From: Nonomuraea sp. PA05
Lineage (GTDB): Bacteria; Actinomycetota; Actinomycetes; Streptosporangiales; Streptosporangiaceae
Direction: 5' to 3'
Assembly (NCBI RefSeq): GCF_008086045.1
Contig: NZ_VSEY01000034.1
Coordinates: 62,001-126,000, forward strand
DNA length: 64,000 nt
Numbering within the stretch: position 1 is the stretch's first letter; the number at the start of each line of letters is the position of its first letter. Made by a program: the position numbers and the translations under genes. The notes beneath the pieces are model-generated. The model saw only the letters and a program-made list of their open reading frames with translations. It was not told where the DNA came from and did not search any database. Below, one piece after another: positions 1 through 7,763 of this stretch.

Positions 1-1752
1 CGGGCGGCGGCGGGTGGTCAAGGCGTCCGGGGACAAGAGCCACCCGGCCAACGCCGGACGGTTGTGCACGAAGGGCGCCACCAGCGCCGGCCTGCCGGCC
101 GCTCCCGGACGGCTGGAGCGGGCGCTCATCCGGCCGGACCGCGGCGCCCAGCCGCAGGAGAGCGGCGTGGACGCGGCGATCAGCGAGACCGCCCGGCGGC
201 TGCGCGCCATCCTGGACGAGCACGGCCCCGACGCGCTGGCGTTCTACGTGTCCGGGCAGCTGACGCTGGAGGCGCAGTACCTGGCGAACAAGCCGGCCAA
301 GGGGTTCGTCGGCACCAACCAGATCGAATCGAACTCGCGGCTGTGCATGGCCAGCGCGGGCAGCGGCTACAAGCTGTCACTGGGCTCGGACGGCCCGCCC
401 GGCTCGTACGAGGACTTCGACCGCGCCGAGGTGTTCTTCGTCATCGGCGCGAACATGGCCGACTGCCACCCGATCCTCTTCCTGCGGATGATGGACCGGG
501 TCAAGGCCGGCGCCAAGCTGATCGTGGCGGACCCGCGCCGCACCGCCACCGCCGGCAAGGCCGACCTGTTCCTGCGCATCCGGCCAGGCACGGACCTCGC
601 CCTGCTGAACGGGCTGCTGCACCTGCCGGCGGAGAACGGGCACGTGGACGAGCAGTTCGTCGCCGCGCACACGCGCGGCTGGGAGGCCATGCCGGACTTC
701 CTGCGCGACTACCCGCCGGCCACGGTCGCCGAGCTGACCGGCATCCCCGAGGACGACCTGCGCCAGGCCGCCCGGTGGATCGGCGAGGCCGGCGAGTGGA
801 TGAGCTGCTGGACGATGGGGCTCAACCAGAGCACCCACGGCACCTGGAACACCAACGCGCTGTGCAACCTGCACCTGGCCACCGGCGCCATCTGCCGACC
901 CGGCAGCGGCCCGTTCTCGCTGACCGGCCAGCCGAACGCGATGGGCGGCAGGGAGATGGGCTACATGGGGCCTGGCCTGCCCGGCCAGCGTTCCGTCCTG
1001 GTCGAGGAGGACCGCCGGTTCGTCGAGGACCTGTGGGGCCTGGCGCCGGGCACGCTGCGCAGCGACGTCGGCCAGGGCACGGTCGAGCTGTTCTCCAGGA
1101 TGGCCGACGGCGACGTCAAGGCGTGCTGGATCATCTGCACCAACCCGGTGGCCAGCGTCGCCAACCGTAAGACCGTCATCGCGGGGCTGGAGGCGGCCGA
1201 GTTCGTCGTCACCCAGGACGTCTTCGCCGCCACCGAGACCAACGCCTACGCCGACGTGGTGCTGCCCGCCGCCATGTGGGCCGAGACAGAAGACGTGATG
1301 ATCAACTCTGAGCGGAACCTGACGCTGCTGCGCCAGGCCGTCGATCCGGTGGGCGAGGCGCTGCCCGACTGGAAGATCATCGCCAGGGTGGCGTGCGAGA
1401 TGGGGTTCGCCGGCGCGTTCTCCTACGGTCTTCTTCCCCCGGCCGCACCTGCCCGCCGCCGAGCTGCCCGACGACGACTTTCCGTACGTGCTCAACACCG
1501 GGCGTCTGCCGCATCAGTGGCACACCCTCACCAAGACCGGCCCGGATGCGCGAGCACGGCGGCCGGCTCTGGGCCTGGCTCCAGGACGGCGCCTGCCTGT
1601 ACGTGTGCGGCGACGCCAGCCGCATGGCCAAGGACGTCGACCAGGCGCTGCGCGACCTCGCGGTCCAGCACGGCGGCCTCACCTCCGAGGACGCCGCCGC
1701 CTACGTCAAGCAGCTCGCCACCGCCAGGCGCTACGTCCGCGACGTCTACTGA
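1..1752 (+). pseudogene. Assimilatory nitrate reductase / flavoprotein fusion, decayed
   Basis: The left edge cuts into this gene. The first frame reads a molybdopterin oxidoreductase: NAGRLCTKG near the edge, then the central molybdopterin-binding domain with SNSRLCMASAG, GANMADCHP and QDVFAATETNAYADVVLPAA, as in assimilatory nitrate reductases. Near 1430 the reading shifts by one base into YVLNTGRLPHQWHTLTKTG, the start of the dinucleotide-binding domain. Near 1542 it jumps again, this time to the C-terminal FAD/NADPH part of a sulfite-reductase-type flavoprotein (LYVCGDASRMAKDVDQAL, ending RRYVRDVY). Actinobacterial fusions of nitrate reductase with a flavoprotein are about 1300 residues, so most of the middle is missing. 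I read it as a pseudogene made by a large internal deletion plus a frameshift. A single assembly error would not explain the missing domain. Confidence 0.82.
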
Positions 1753-1842
1753 CGACCCCCCGGCCACGCGGGCCGATCACCGCCCCTGACGTCATCGCGG
1801 TCAGCGGCGCCACCCACCACCCGATCCTCGGGCGGGCCCTGC

Positions 1843-3096
1843 TCAGCGGTAGCGGGCGATCATGGGGCCGAACTCCTTGCCGTAGGCGACGCCGACCGCG
1901 TAGACCGTCCTCGCTCCTGGCACCGCGCCCAGCGCGGACACGTCGAGCTCGCGATCACGGTTCGCGCCGGTCATCGGCGGCAGCTCGGTCCTGCTGCCGT
2001 CGGGCGCGACCCGGATGGTCCCGCTCAGGCCCCCTTCGGAGGTGTCCCAGACGGCCAGGACGATCCCGCCGGCGCCGTCGGAGCCGGCGGCGCTGACCCC
2101 GGCGGCGCCCGGCATCCACGACCAGGTCTTGCCGTCCCAGCGCATGGTGATCGTGCTCTGCCTGCTGCCGTCCTCGTAATCGAACACCTGGCGGGTGCCG
2201 ATCGCCCACACGTTGTCCGGAGCGTGCGCGACGACCTGGGTGAGCGTGATCCTCGGGATGCTGCCGTCCGGACGGCCCTCGCTGTTGATCTCGGTGCTCG
2301 GCGTGCGGTCCTCCGGGGTGGCGACCAGTTGCCATGATCGGCCGTCCCAGCGCATGGTCGCCGCCTGGGAGCCGGTGCTCCCCTGGGCGAGCGGACGGCC
2401 GGTGCCGCCGACCGCCCAGACCTGGTCGGGCGCCACGGCCGACACCGACGTCGCCCAGGCCGGCAGGCGCATGACCGTCCAGTCTTTCCCGTCCCAGTGC
2501 GCGGCGTGATCGCCCACCACCAGCCAGACGTCGTCGGGCGCGAGGGCGGCGGCGCCGGCTCGCTCGCCCGGGTCGTGGTCCAGGTCCGGCAGCGCGATCC
2601 GGGTCCAGCGTTCGCCGTCCCAGTGGTGGGCGGTCAGGGTGGGGGCGGTGGCGAAGATCCAGGCGTCGCGCGGGCCGGTCGCCACGAGGTCAGGGAACCC
2701 CCTGGCATCGCCGAAGCTCCACGTCAGGCCGGGTGCGGGGTGCTCACGCCAGCGCCTGCCGTCGAAGTGCACGAGCAGCACCTTGCCTGAGCCTTCGTTC
2801 GGGGCGCCGAGCGCCCACACGTCGCGCGGGCCGCTGGCCGCGACCGCCCTCAGCCGGGTTCCGCGCTTGCCGCCGACGTGTGCCAGTCGCCAGCCGCGGC
2901 CCTGGGCCGTACGGATCGGGGAGGGCTTACGCGGTGCCGCGGTGGTGGCGGCCGGGGTGGGCGCGGCGGGGGTGGGTGCGCTGTGGGGTGCCCGTGCGGC
3001 GGTGCACGCCGTGAGCAGGACGGTGACCGCGCATAACGCGACCGTGCCTGTGACGGGTGGGCGACGACGTCCTGCGGCGATTGTCGGGTCTGACAC
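1843..3096 (-). CDS. Secreted lipoprotein with DVWA(V/L)G beta-propeller-like repeats
   Basis: A 417-residue protein starting at a GTG. Residues 14-31 form a signal peptide ending in the lipobox LLTAC, with Cys31 as the expected lipidation site. A Thr/Pro/Ala-rich linker (about 35-62) follows. The rest carries repeats of the type RDVWALG, DDVWLVVG, DQVWAVG and DNVWAIG, each followed by a segment such as HWDGKDW or MRWDGRSW. This spacing suggests a beta-propeller of roughly 45-60 residue blades anchored outside the membrane. No catalytic residues are recognisable and the function is unknown. The gene converges on the nitrate reductase remnant and diverges from the ABC remnant at 3217. Confidence 0.85.
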   Translation of the reverse strand: MSDPTIAAGRRRPPVTGTVALCAVTVLLTACTAARAPHSAPTPAAPTPAATTAAPRKPSPIRTAQGRGWRLAHVGGKRGTRLRAVAASGPRDVWALGAPNEGSGKVLLVHFDGRRWREHPAPGLTWSFGDARGFPDLVATGPRDAWIFATAPTLTAHHWDGERWTRIALPDLDHDPGERAGAAALAPDDVWLVVGDHAAHWDGKDWTVMRLPAWATSVSAVAPDQVWAVGGTGRPLAQGSTGSQAATMRWDGRSWQLVATPEDRTPSTEINSEGRPDGSIPRITLTQVVAHAPDNVWAIGTRQVFDYEDGSRQSTITMRWDGKTWSWMPGAAGVSAAGSDGAGGIVLAVWDTSEGGLSGTIRVAPDGSRTELPPMTGANRDRELDVSALGAVPGARTVYAVGVAYGKEFGPMIARYR

Positions 3097-3159
3097 CTAC
3101 TGCCTCTCCACGGCGGTCAGTCTACGGAACCGCCCGAAGAGACGGATTACAAATCCGTT

Positions 3160-3174
3160 CGACAATGATTTTCA
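3160..3174. promoter_or_regulatory. Fur/Zur-family-like operator
   Basis: The 15-mer CGACAATGATTTTCA differs at two positions from TGAAAATGATTTTCA, the palindromic core typical of actinobacterial Zur boxes and close to Fur boxes. It lies about 43 bp before the ATG of the dead ABC transporter and about 64 bp upstream of the divergent lipoprotein start. Metal-dependent repression is inferred from the motif and from the transporter type; no regulator is encoded nearby. Confidence 0.5.
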
Positions 3175-3216
3175 TTTGCCTCGACTTGTCGAGACATCGA
3201 CCGCGAAGGGTGACGC

Positions 3217-3780
3217 ATGCCCGCATCTACGGCCCCCTCGGTACTGGCCCCCGCCCGTGCCACCCTGGGTCAGGGCACCACAGCCGATCGGTCAGCGCCC
3301 TGGCCGGGATGGCCCCACTCGTCGCGGTCGTCGAGATCAGCCGACGCCTGCTCAACGGAGAGACGAACATCTGGCCGACATCAGGGTGTCCTTCAGGATC
3401 CGGCGCGAGCTGCTGGGCAAGCTGCGCAGGCTCCCCCTCGGCTGGTTCACCGACCGCAACTCCGGCGTCGTGAAGAAGACCGTCGAGGACGACGTCGCCG
3501 CGCTGCACCAGCTCATCGCCCACTCCGTGGTGGAGGTGACCGCCGCCGCGGGCCCCGTGGTGGTCGCGGTCGGCTACCTGCTCGCCGTGGACTGGCGGAT
3601 GGCGCTGATCAGCCTGGTTCCGCTGGTCGCCGGGCTGGTCGTCCACCAGCGGGCGATGGCGGGGGCGGGGACGAAGTATCCGGAGTTCATGGCGTGGCTG
3701 ACCCGGCTGAGCGGGGCGGCGGTCGAGTTCGTCAACGGCATCGGGGTGGTCAAGGCGTTCGGCACGCCGGGGGTGGCCAG
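3217..3780 (+). pseudogene. ABC transporter membrane-domain remnant (siderophore IrtA/B-like)
   Basis: An ATG at 3217 with an upstream GAAGGG reads about 20 residues. It then continues in a second frame from 3291 (SALAGMAPLVAVVEISRRLL) and a third frame from about 3372 (RRELLGKLRRLPLGWF, then VVKKTVEDDVAALHQLIAHSVVE and EFVNGIGVVKAFGTPG). The joined product is the first part of an exporter-fold ABC transmembrane domain, the type used by Irt-like siderophore importers. The end of the membrane domain and the whole nucleotide-binding domain are absent. Two frame changes and the truncation make it non-functional. The Fur/Zur-like box upstream supports a former role in metal uptake. Confidence 0.72.
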
Positions 3781-3782
3781 CC

Positions 3783-3905
3783 GCCGATCTCAACCTCGCC
3801 GCCCGATACTGCGACCACCTCCTGCTGCTGCTGCTGCACCAGGGGTGGCTCGTCGCCGCGGTATCTCCGGGTCAGGTCCTCATCGAGGAGATGATGGAGC
3901 CTCCT
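3783..3905 (+). pseudogene. FepC/FecE-type ABC ATPase C-terminal scrap
   Basis: Immediately after the membrane-domain remnant, another frame reads ADLNLAARYCDHLLLLL then HQGWLVAAVSPGQVLIEE. This is the H-loop and tail region of ferric-siderophore ABC ATPases, whose usual form is HDLNLAARYAD followed by GRVVAAGPPEEVL. Here the switch His is replaced because the junction falls just before it. Only about 40 residues survive. The juxtaposition shows that two different siderophore-transport genes collapsed onto each other through a deletion. Confidence 0.6.
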
Positions 3906-3939
3906 CCGCCTCGGCCGTCCGAGCCTGCGCTTCCTGAGG

Positions 3940-4437
3940 TCAGCGACGTGGCACTCGCCGGGTCGCGGGCGTATCCGTGCCACCGGGAACGAGCCTGCGC
4001 CGGGCCGAGCGCAGCATGGCGCGCACCACGACGGGATGCGCGAGGCGTACCGGCCAGAAGTAGACCCGCCCGCGCCATCCCTTCAGCCGTACGGTGGTCG
4101 TGACCCGCACCAGCCGGGCCACCGTGTCAACGGCCACCCCGCAGCGGAAGTCGAGATGCCGGTCGTTCATGGAGATGAGCGCTTCCTCCCCTTCGACGCG
4201 GTTCACGGCGAACGTGTCGCGGGGCGCGCGCGGGATGCCGAGCAGTGGCACGAGCGCCTGGCGCAGTGCCATGGCCCAGCCGATCCAGCGGGGCATGGCG
4301 GCCAGGGAGAAGATCCCGTCGGCCCACGTCCGGGGGTCGTCGGGCGCTCCCGGCGGAAGCACCCCGATGATCACGTCGGCGTAGTCGGGAGCTGGGATGT
4401 CCTCGAGGGCGGACGACCAGTAGACCGGTGTTCTCAT
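3940..4437 (-). CDS. DUF2867 family protein
   Basis: A 165-residue protein matching the DUF2867 pattern: an N-terminal RTPVYWSSALEDIPAPDYAD, a middle RDTFAVNRVEGEEALISMNDRHLDFRCGV, and a C-terminal HPVVVRAMLRSA. The fold is thought to be a lipid-binding-like or SRPBCC-like domain; the biochemical role is unknown. It is transcribed divergently from the TetR gene and shares its operator region, so it is the most likely direct target of that repressor. The 3' end overlaps the ABC ATPase scrap region by context only; the reading frame itself is intact. Confidence 0.82.
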   Translation of the reverse strand: MRTPVYWSSALEDIPAPDYADVIIGVLPPGAPDDPRTWADGIFSLAAMPRWIGWAMALRQALVPLLGIPRAPRDTFAVNRVEGEEALISMNDRHLDFRCGVAVDTVARLVRVTTTVRLKGWRGRVYFWPVRLAHPVVVRAMLRSARRRLVPGGTDTPATRRVPRR

Positions 4438-4444
4438 GACGCCT

Positions 4445-4487
4445 CCATACGGTGCCGTATGGAACTCGACTATACGGTACCGTATGG
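4445..4487. promoter_or_regulatory. Twin palindromic TetR operators
   Basis: Two inverted repeats lie between the divergent DUF2867 and TetR starts: CCATACGGTGCCGTATGG at 4445-4462 and CTATACGGTACCGTATGG at 4470-4487. The inner ATACGGTACCGTAT is a perfect 14-bp palindrome. Their centres are 25 bp apart. Autoregulation and control of the divergent gene are inferred from position and symmetry. The sites also argue that the TetR start is 4491 and not the in-frame ATG at 4452, which lies inside the first palindrome. Confidence 0.8.
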
Positions 4488-4490
4488 AGC

Positions 4491-5054
4491 ATGGCGAGTT
4501 CGGGGCGGATCACCGCGAAGATGTGGGTGGACGCCGCCTACGCCCGCTTCACCAAGGCCGGGCTCGACGCGGTACGGGTCGAGGCCATCGCCCGCGACCT
4601 CGGCACCACCAAGGGCTCCTTCTACTGGCACCACGCCGACCGGGGCGAGCTCGTCCGGGCGGTCATGGAGCGCTGGGAGGCGGAGGAGACCGAGCGGTTC
4701 ATTGAGATCGCCTCCGCCGAGAGCGAGCCGCCGGCCCGCCTGCGCGCGCTGTTCACCGCGGTCGCGACGCGGGCCGGGCGGCGTGACGGGGAGAGCCGCC
4801 TCTACCTGGAGGCGGAACGGGAAGGCGTCCGGGAAGCGGTCACCCGCGTGACCCGCCGCAGGATCGACTTCGTCGCCGGGCTCCTGGGCGAGCTGGGGTT
4901 CGACAAGGAGGAGGCCGAGCGGCGCGGGGCGCTCGCGCTGGCCGTGGTGCTCGGCTTGCAGCAGCTCGAACGGGGCACGGATCTGCCCGTTCTCCGCGAT
5001 CCCGCCGTTCTCGCCGCCACCGCCTTCGCCATGACCACCGCACCGGCGGGCTGA
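4491..5054 (+). CDS. TetR family transcriptional regulator
   Basis: A 187-residue repressor. Residues 6-52 are the TetR helix-turn-helix (AAYARFTKAGLDAVRVEAIARDLG then TTKGSFYWHHADRGELV). The remainder is an all-helical ligand-binding/dimerisation domain with no recognisable ligand signature. The ATG at 4491 follows the two palindromes directly with no strong ribosome-binding site. It faces the DUF2867 gene and converges on the PP2C phosphatase at 5134. The neighbours give no inducer. Confidence 0.92.
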   Translation: MASSGRITAKMWVDAAYARFTKAGLDAVRVEAIARDLGTTKGSFYWHHADRGELVRAVMERWEAEETERFIEIASAESEPPARLRALFTAVATRAGRRDGESRLYLEAEREGVREAVTRVTRRRIDFVAGLLGELGFDKEEAERRGALALAVVLGLQQLERGTDLPVLRDPAVLAATAFAMTTAPAG

Positions 5055-5058
5055 CGCA

Positions 5059-5092
5059 GGGGGCGTCCGGCGCCGGCGGGTGAGCCGCCCCC
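5059..5092. terminator. Hairpin between convergent genes
   Basis: GGGGGCG at 5059-5065 pairs with CGCCCCC at 5086-5092, and the loop contains a smaller CCGGCGCCGG self-complementary core. A second short stem, GCGCGC/GCGCGC, follows at 5099-5116. The pair sits between the TetR stop and the converging PP2C stop. A bidirectional terminator is inferred; there is no U-run. Confidence 0.4.
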
Positions 5093-5133
5093 GCACGAGC
5101 GCGCCCCGGAGCGCGCAACGGGCGGCCCGCTTG

Positions 5134-7638
5134 TCAGTGAAGCTGAATGCCCACGAGGCAGGTGTCGTCGTCGGTGTCGGACTTGCTGTGGGTCAGCAGG
5201 TGGTCCAGCCGCTGGCCGAGGCCCGTGCTCGGGTGCGTGGCGGTGCGCAGGAGCTGCTGCTGCGCCTGGTGCAGGGGCAGGTCGCGGCGCTCGATCAGGC
5301 CGTCGGTGTACATGAGCAGCACGTCGTCGGGGGCGAGCTGGATCTGGCTCTCCTCGTACGTCATGTCCGACAGCGCGCCGAGCAGCACGCCGCTGATCAT
5401 GTCCAGCTCGACGGCCTGGCCGTCCCTGACCAGGACGGGCGGCAGGTGCCCGGCCCTGGCCCAGCTCAGTACGTGCGTGTCAGGGTCGTACAGGCCGCAG
5501 ATCGCCGTGGCCGTCACGTTCTCGGTCAGATGGTGGGCGACCATGTTGAGCCAGGCCAGGAGCTGGCCGGGGCCCGCGCCGGTGGCGGCCAGGCCGCGCA
5601 GGGCGTTGCGCAGCACGACCATGCCGGTGGCCGCCTCGATGCCGTGGCCGGCGACGTCGCCGACGGCCAGCAGGATCTTCTTGGACGGCAGGATGACGGC
5701 GTCGTACCAGTCGCCGCCGACCAGGTGCTCCTTCTCGGCCGGCCGGTAGCGCACGGCGACGTCGAGGCCGAACGCCTCCACCGGCTGCTGGCTGGCCGGC
5801 ATGATGGCCCGCTGGAGCTGCAGCGCCAGCCGGTTGCGCTCGGCCGCCTGCTGCTCGGTGTGGGCGAGCTGGTCGCGGGTGGCCGCGAGCGCCATCTCCG
5901 TCCAGTGCTGGGAGGAGATGTCCTGGTACGCGCCCCGGATGGCGAGCAGATGCCCTTCGTCGCTCAGCGCGGGCTCGGCCACCACCCTGATGTGGCGGGC
6001 GATGCCGTCGCGCCGCTGCAACCGGAACGCGGCGGAGGCGGGCTGGCGGTGGTGCAGCACCGTGCGCAGGAAGCGCCCGATCACCACCGCGTCGTCGGGG
6101 TGGGCGTGCTGTGCCAGCAGTTCCAGCGGGATGGGCGGCTCGCCCGGGTCCATGCCGTACAGCGAGTAGAGCTGGCTGTTCCAGGTGATCTCGCCGGTGA
6201 GCGCGTTCTCCTCGAAGCCACCGATGCGGCCCAGGCGCTGGGCGTGCTGGAGCAGGCTGGCCAGGCGGGTGGCCTCGTCCTGCAGCCGCCAGATCATCAG
6301 CACGTCGTCGCCGTGGCGGGTGATGCTCACGTGCGCGACGCTGGCCAGCGGCACCTGGTCGACCAGCGCGGTCAGCGTCACCCGGTCGGACTGGAACGGC
6401 TCGCCGGTGGCGTGCACCCGCTCGATCTTGGAGAACAGGCCGTCGTCCTGAGCGGCCAGCGGGTACGCCTCCAGCAGCAGCGCACCGGTCACCATCGCGG
6501 CCGGCCGCCCTGCCGGGTCGGTGAAGCGCCGGTTGGTGTGGCGGATCCGGAAGTCGGTGAGCCGGCCGTCGGCGCTCAGGCAGGGTTGCAGCACCATCGC
6601 GGCGTCCGGCAGCACGTCGGCCAGATCGGTCAGCTCCGACGGCGGGGCCGGAGCGGGCGCGCCGACGGGCCGCTCCAGCGTGTGCGCGCAGAGCTCGGCC
6701 AGCGCCTCGATCTGCTTGACGATCTGGGGCGGCGGCGGCTCCAGCGGCTCCGGCCAGCTGATCTCCAGCACGCCCAGCACGCGGCCGCCGGTGCCGGCGG
6801 GCACCGACGCGCGGCCCCCGTCGGGGGTGGCGTGCCAGCCGATCGAAGGCAGGCCGATGTCCGACAGGGCGCGCAGCCAGATCGCCTTGCGCTCGGTGAG
6901 CGCCCGCCGGGCGGGGGTGGCCACGCCGGGCGGCACGTAGCGCCAGCGGGCGGCTTCGGCCTCGTTGTAGCCTGCGTAGCCGGCCAGTGAGAGCGAGGCG
7001 TCGTGGCCCGCGGCCCAGACGGCGACGGCGGTGGCGCCGAGCGGGGTCAGCGCGTGCTGCAGCAGCGACTCGGCCACGGCCTGCGCGTCGCCGGCCTGGA
7101 GCATGCCGTTCTCGGCGCTGCGCATGCGCACCGCCACGCCCGCACCGGCTCCTGACGCGGCTCCCGAGGCGGCTCCCGAAGCAGGCCCCGTGCCTGAGGC
7201 GGGCCCTGCGCCTGAGGCGGGCCCTGTGCCTGAGGCGGGCCGTGTGCCGGGGTGAGCGCGTTCGGCTGCCGCCAGCGCCTCACGCGAGCGGGCCGCGTTC
7301 AGGAACTCCCTGGCCGTCTCGCTGATGCGGTCCCTGGCGGCGTGGTTGATGATGTCGGCCGACATCTCGATGGGCGAGACGCCCGCCTGCTCGGCCAGCG
7401 TCACGATCTGCCGCGCGGCCTCGGTCAGGCCGCAGCCGAGCCGTTCGATCAGGATGCCCTTGGCCACCTCGATCAGCGCCCGGCCCTCGGCCACGTGCTG
7501 GGCCTCCCGCACCGCCTCGCGCAGCCGTTCGATGGTGGCCGCCAGGCGACCGACGTTCGTGGCCGCGCCCGCGTCCGGAAGCGCCGGGGAACCGGCCATG
7601 CCGGGATCCGGCGCGGCCGGGTGCTGGAGGTCGTGCAC
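5134..7638 (-). CDS. ANTAR-GAF-PAS-PP2C (SpoIIE-type) signalling phosphatase
   Basis: An 834-residue multidomain protein starting at GTG 7638 behind AAGGAG. Residues about 30-100 form an ANTAR domain (RALIEVAKGILIERLGCGLTEAA), which in other proteins binds RNA hairpins. A low-complexity linker of GPASGT-type hexapeptides (about 128-152) leads to a GAF domain (about 165-310). Two PAS-like segments follow (about 325-440 and 445-580; YSLYGMDPGEPP in the second). A SpoIIE/PP2C domain ends the protein (about 590-834) with VGGDWYDAV, VGDVAGHG and LLMYTDGLIERR. Such phosphatases act on phosphorylated STAS antagonists in partner-switching modules. Two STAS genes occur at 45.7-46.4 kb, but a link is speculative. 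No transmembrane segment is seen. Confidence 0.9.
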   Translation of the reverse strand: MHDLQHPAAPDPGMAGSPALPDAGAATNVGRLAATIERLREAVREAQHVAEGRALIEVAKGILIERLGCGLTEAARQIVTLAEQAGVSPIEMSADIINHAARDRISETAREFLNAARSREALAAAERAHPGTRPASGTGPASGAGPASGTGPASGAASGAASGAGAGVAVRMRSAENGMLQAGDAQAVAESLLQHALTPLGATAVAVWAAGHDASLSLAGYAGYNEAEAARWRYVPPGVATPARRALTERKAIWLRALSDIGLPSIGWHATPDGGRASVPAGTGGRVLGVLEISWPEPLEPPPPQIVKQIEALAELCAHTLERPVGAPAPAPPSELTDLADVLPDAAMVLQPCLSADGRLTDFRIRHTNRRFTDPAGRPAAMVTGALLLEAYPLAAQDDGLFSKIERVHATGEPFQSDRVTLTALVDQVPLASVAHVSITRHGDDVLMIWRLQDEATRLASLLQHAQRLGRIGGFEENALTGEITWNSQLYSLYGMDPGEPPIPLELLAQHAHPDDAVVIGRFLRTVLHHRQPASAAFRLQRRDGIARHIRVVAEPALSDEGHLLAIRGAYQDISSQHWTEMALAATRDQLAHTEQQAAERNRLALQLQRAIMPASQQPVEAFGLDVAVRYRPAEKEHLVGGDWYDAVILPSKKILLAVGDVAGHGIEAATGMVVLRNALRGLAATGAGPGQLLAWLNMVAHHLTENVTATAICGLYDPDTHVLSWARAGHLPPVLVRDGQAVELDMISGVLLGALSDMTYEESQIQLAPDDVLLMYTDGLIERRDLPLHQAQQQLLRTATHPSTGLGQRLDHLLTHSKSDTDDDTCLVGIQLH
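7190..7249. repeat. 18-bp in-frame tandem repeat in PP2C linker
   Basis: An 18-bp unit of the form GTGCCTGAGGCGGGCCCT repeats 3.3 times from 7190, 7208 and 7226, preceded by looser copies. On the minus strand it encodes the GPASGT/GPASGA hexapeptides between the ANTAR and GAF domains. The unit is a multiple of three, so copy-number change keeps frame and would alter only linker length. Confidence 0.85.
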
Positions 7639-7653
7639 GGGCTCTCCTTGCCT

Positions 7654-7740
7654 GGTGACGAGGCTGGGTGACGAGGCTGGGTGACGAGGCTGGGTGACGA
7701 GGCTGGGCGATGCGGCTGGGTGACGCGGCTGGGTGACGCA
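7654..7740. repeat. 13-bp tandem repeat between the two signalling genes
   Basis: The unit GGTGACGAGGCTG starts at 7654, 7667, 7680 and 7693, then degenerates at 7706, 7719 and 7732, giving about 6.7 copies. It fills the gap between the start of the PP2C gene and the stop of the hybrid kinase. The 13-bp unit is not a multiple of three, so it is not coding. Copy change would alter the spacing upstream of the PP2C gene. Confidence 0.92.
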
Positions 7741-7763
7741 GCGGTGCGGGGCCGGTGGGCGGG

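Noticed and set aside
4452..4490. An earlier ATG for the TetR gene
   Set aside because: It lies inside the first palindromic operator and encodes MPYGTRLYGTV, which reflects the repeats and not the TetR fold.
7654..7740. The 13-bp repeat as a CRISPR array
   Set aside because: The units are directly adjacent with no unique spacers, far shorter than CRISPR repeats, and no cas gene is present.
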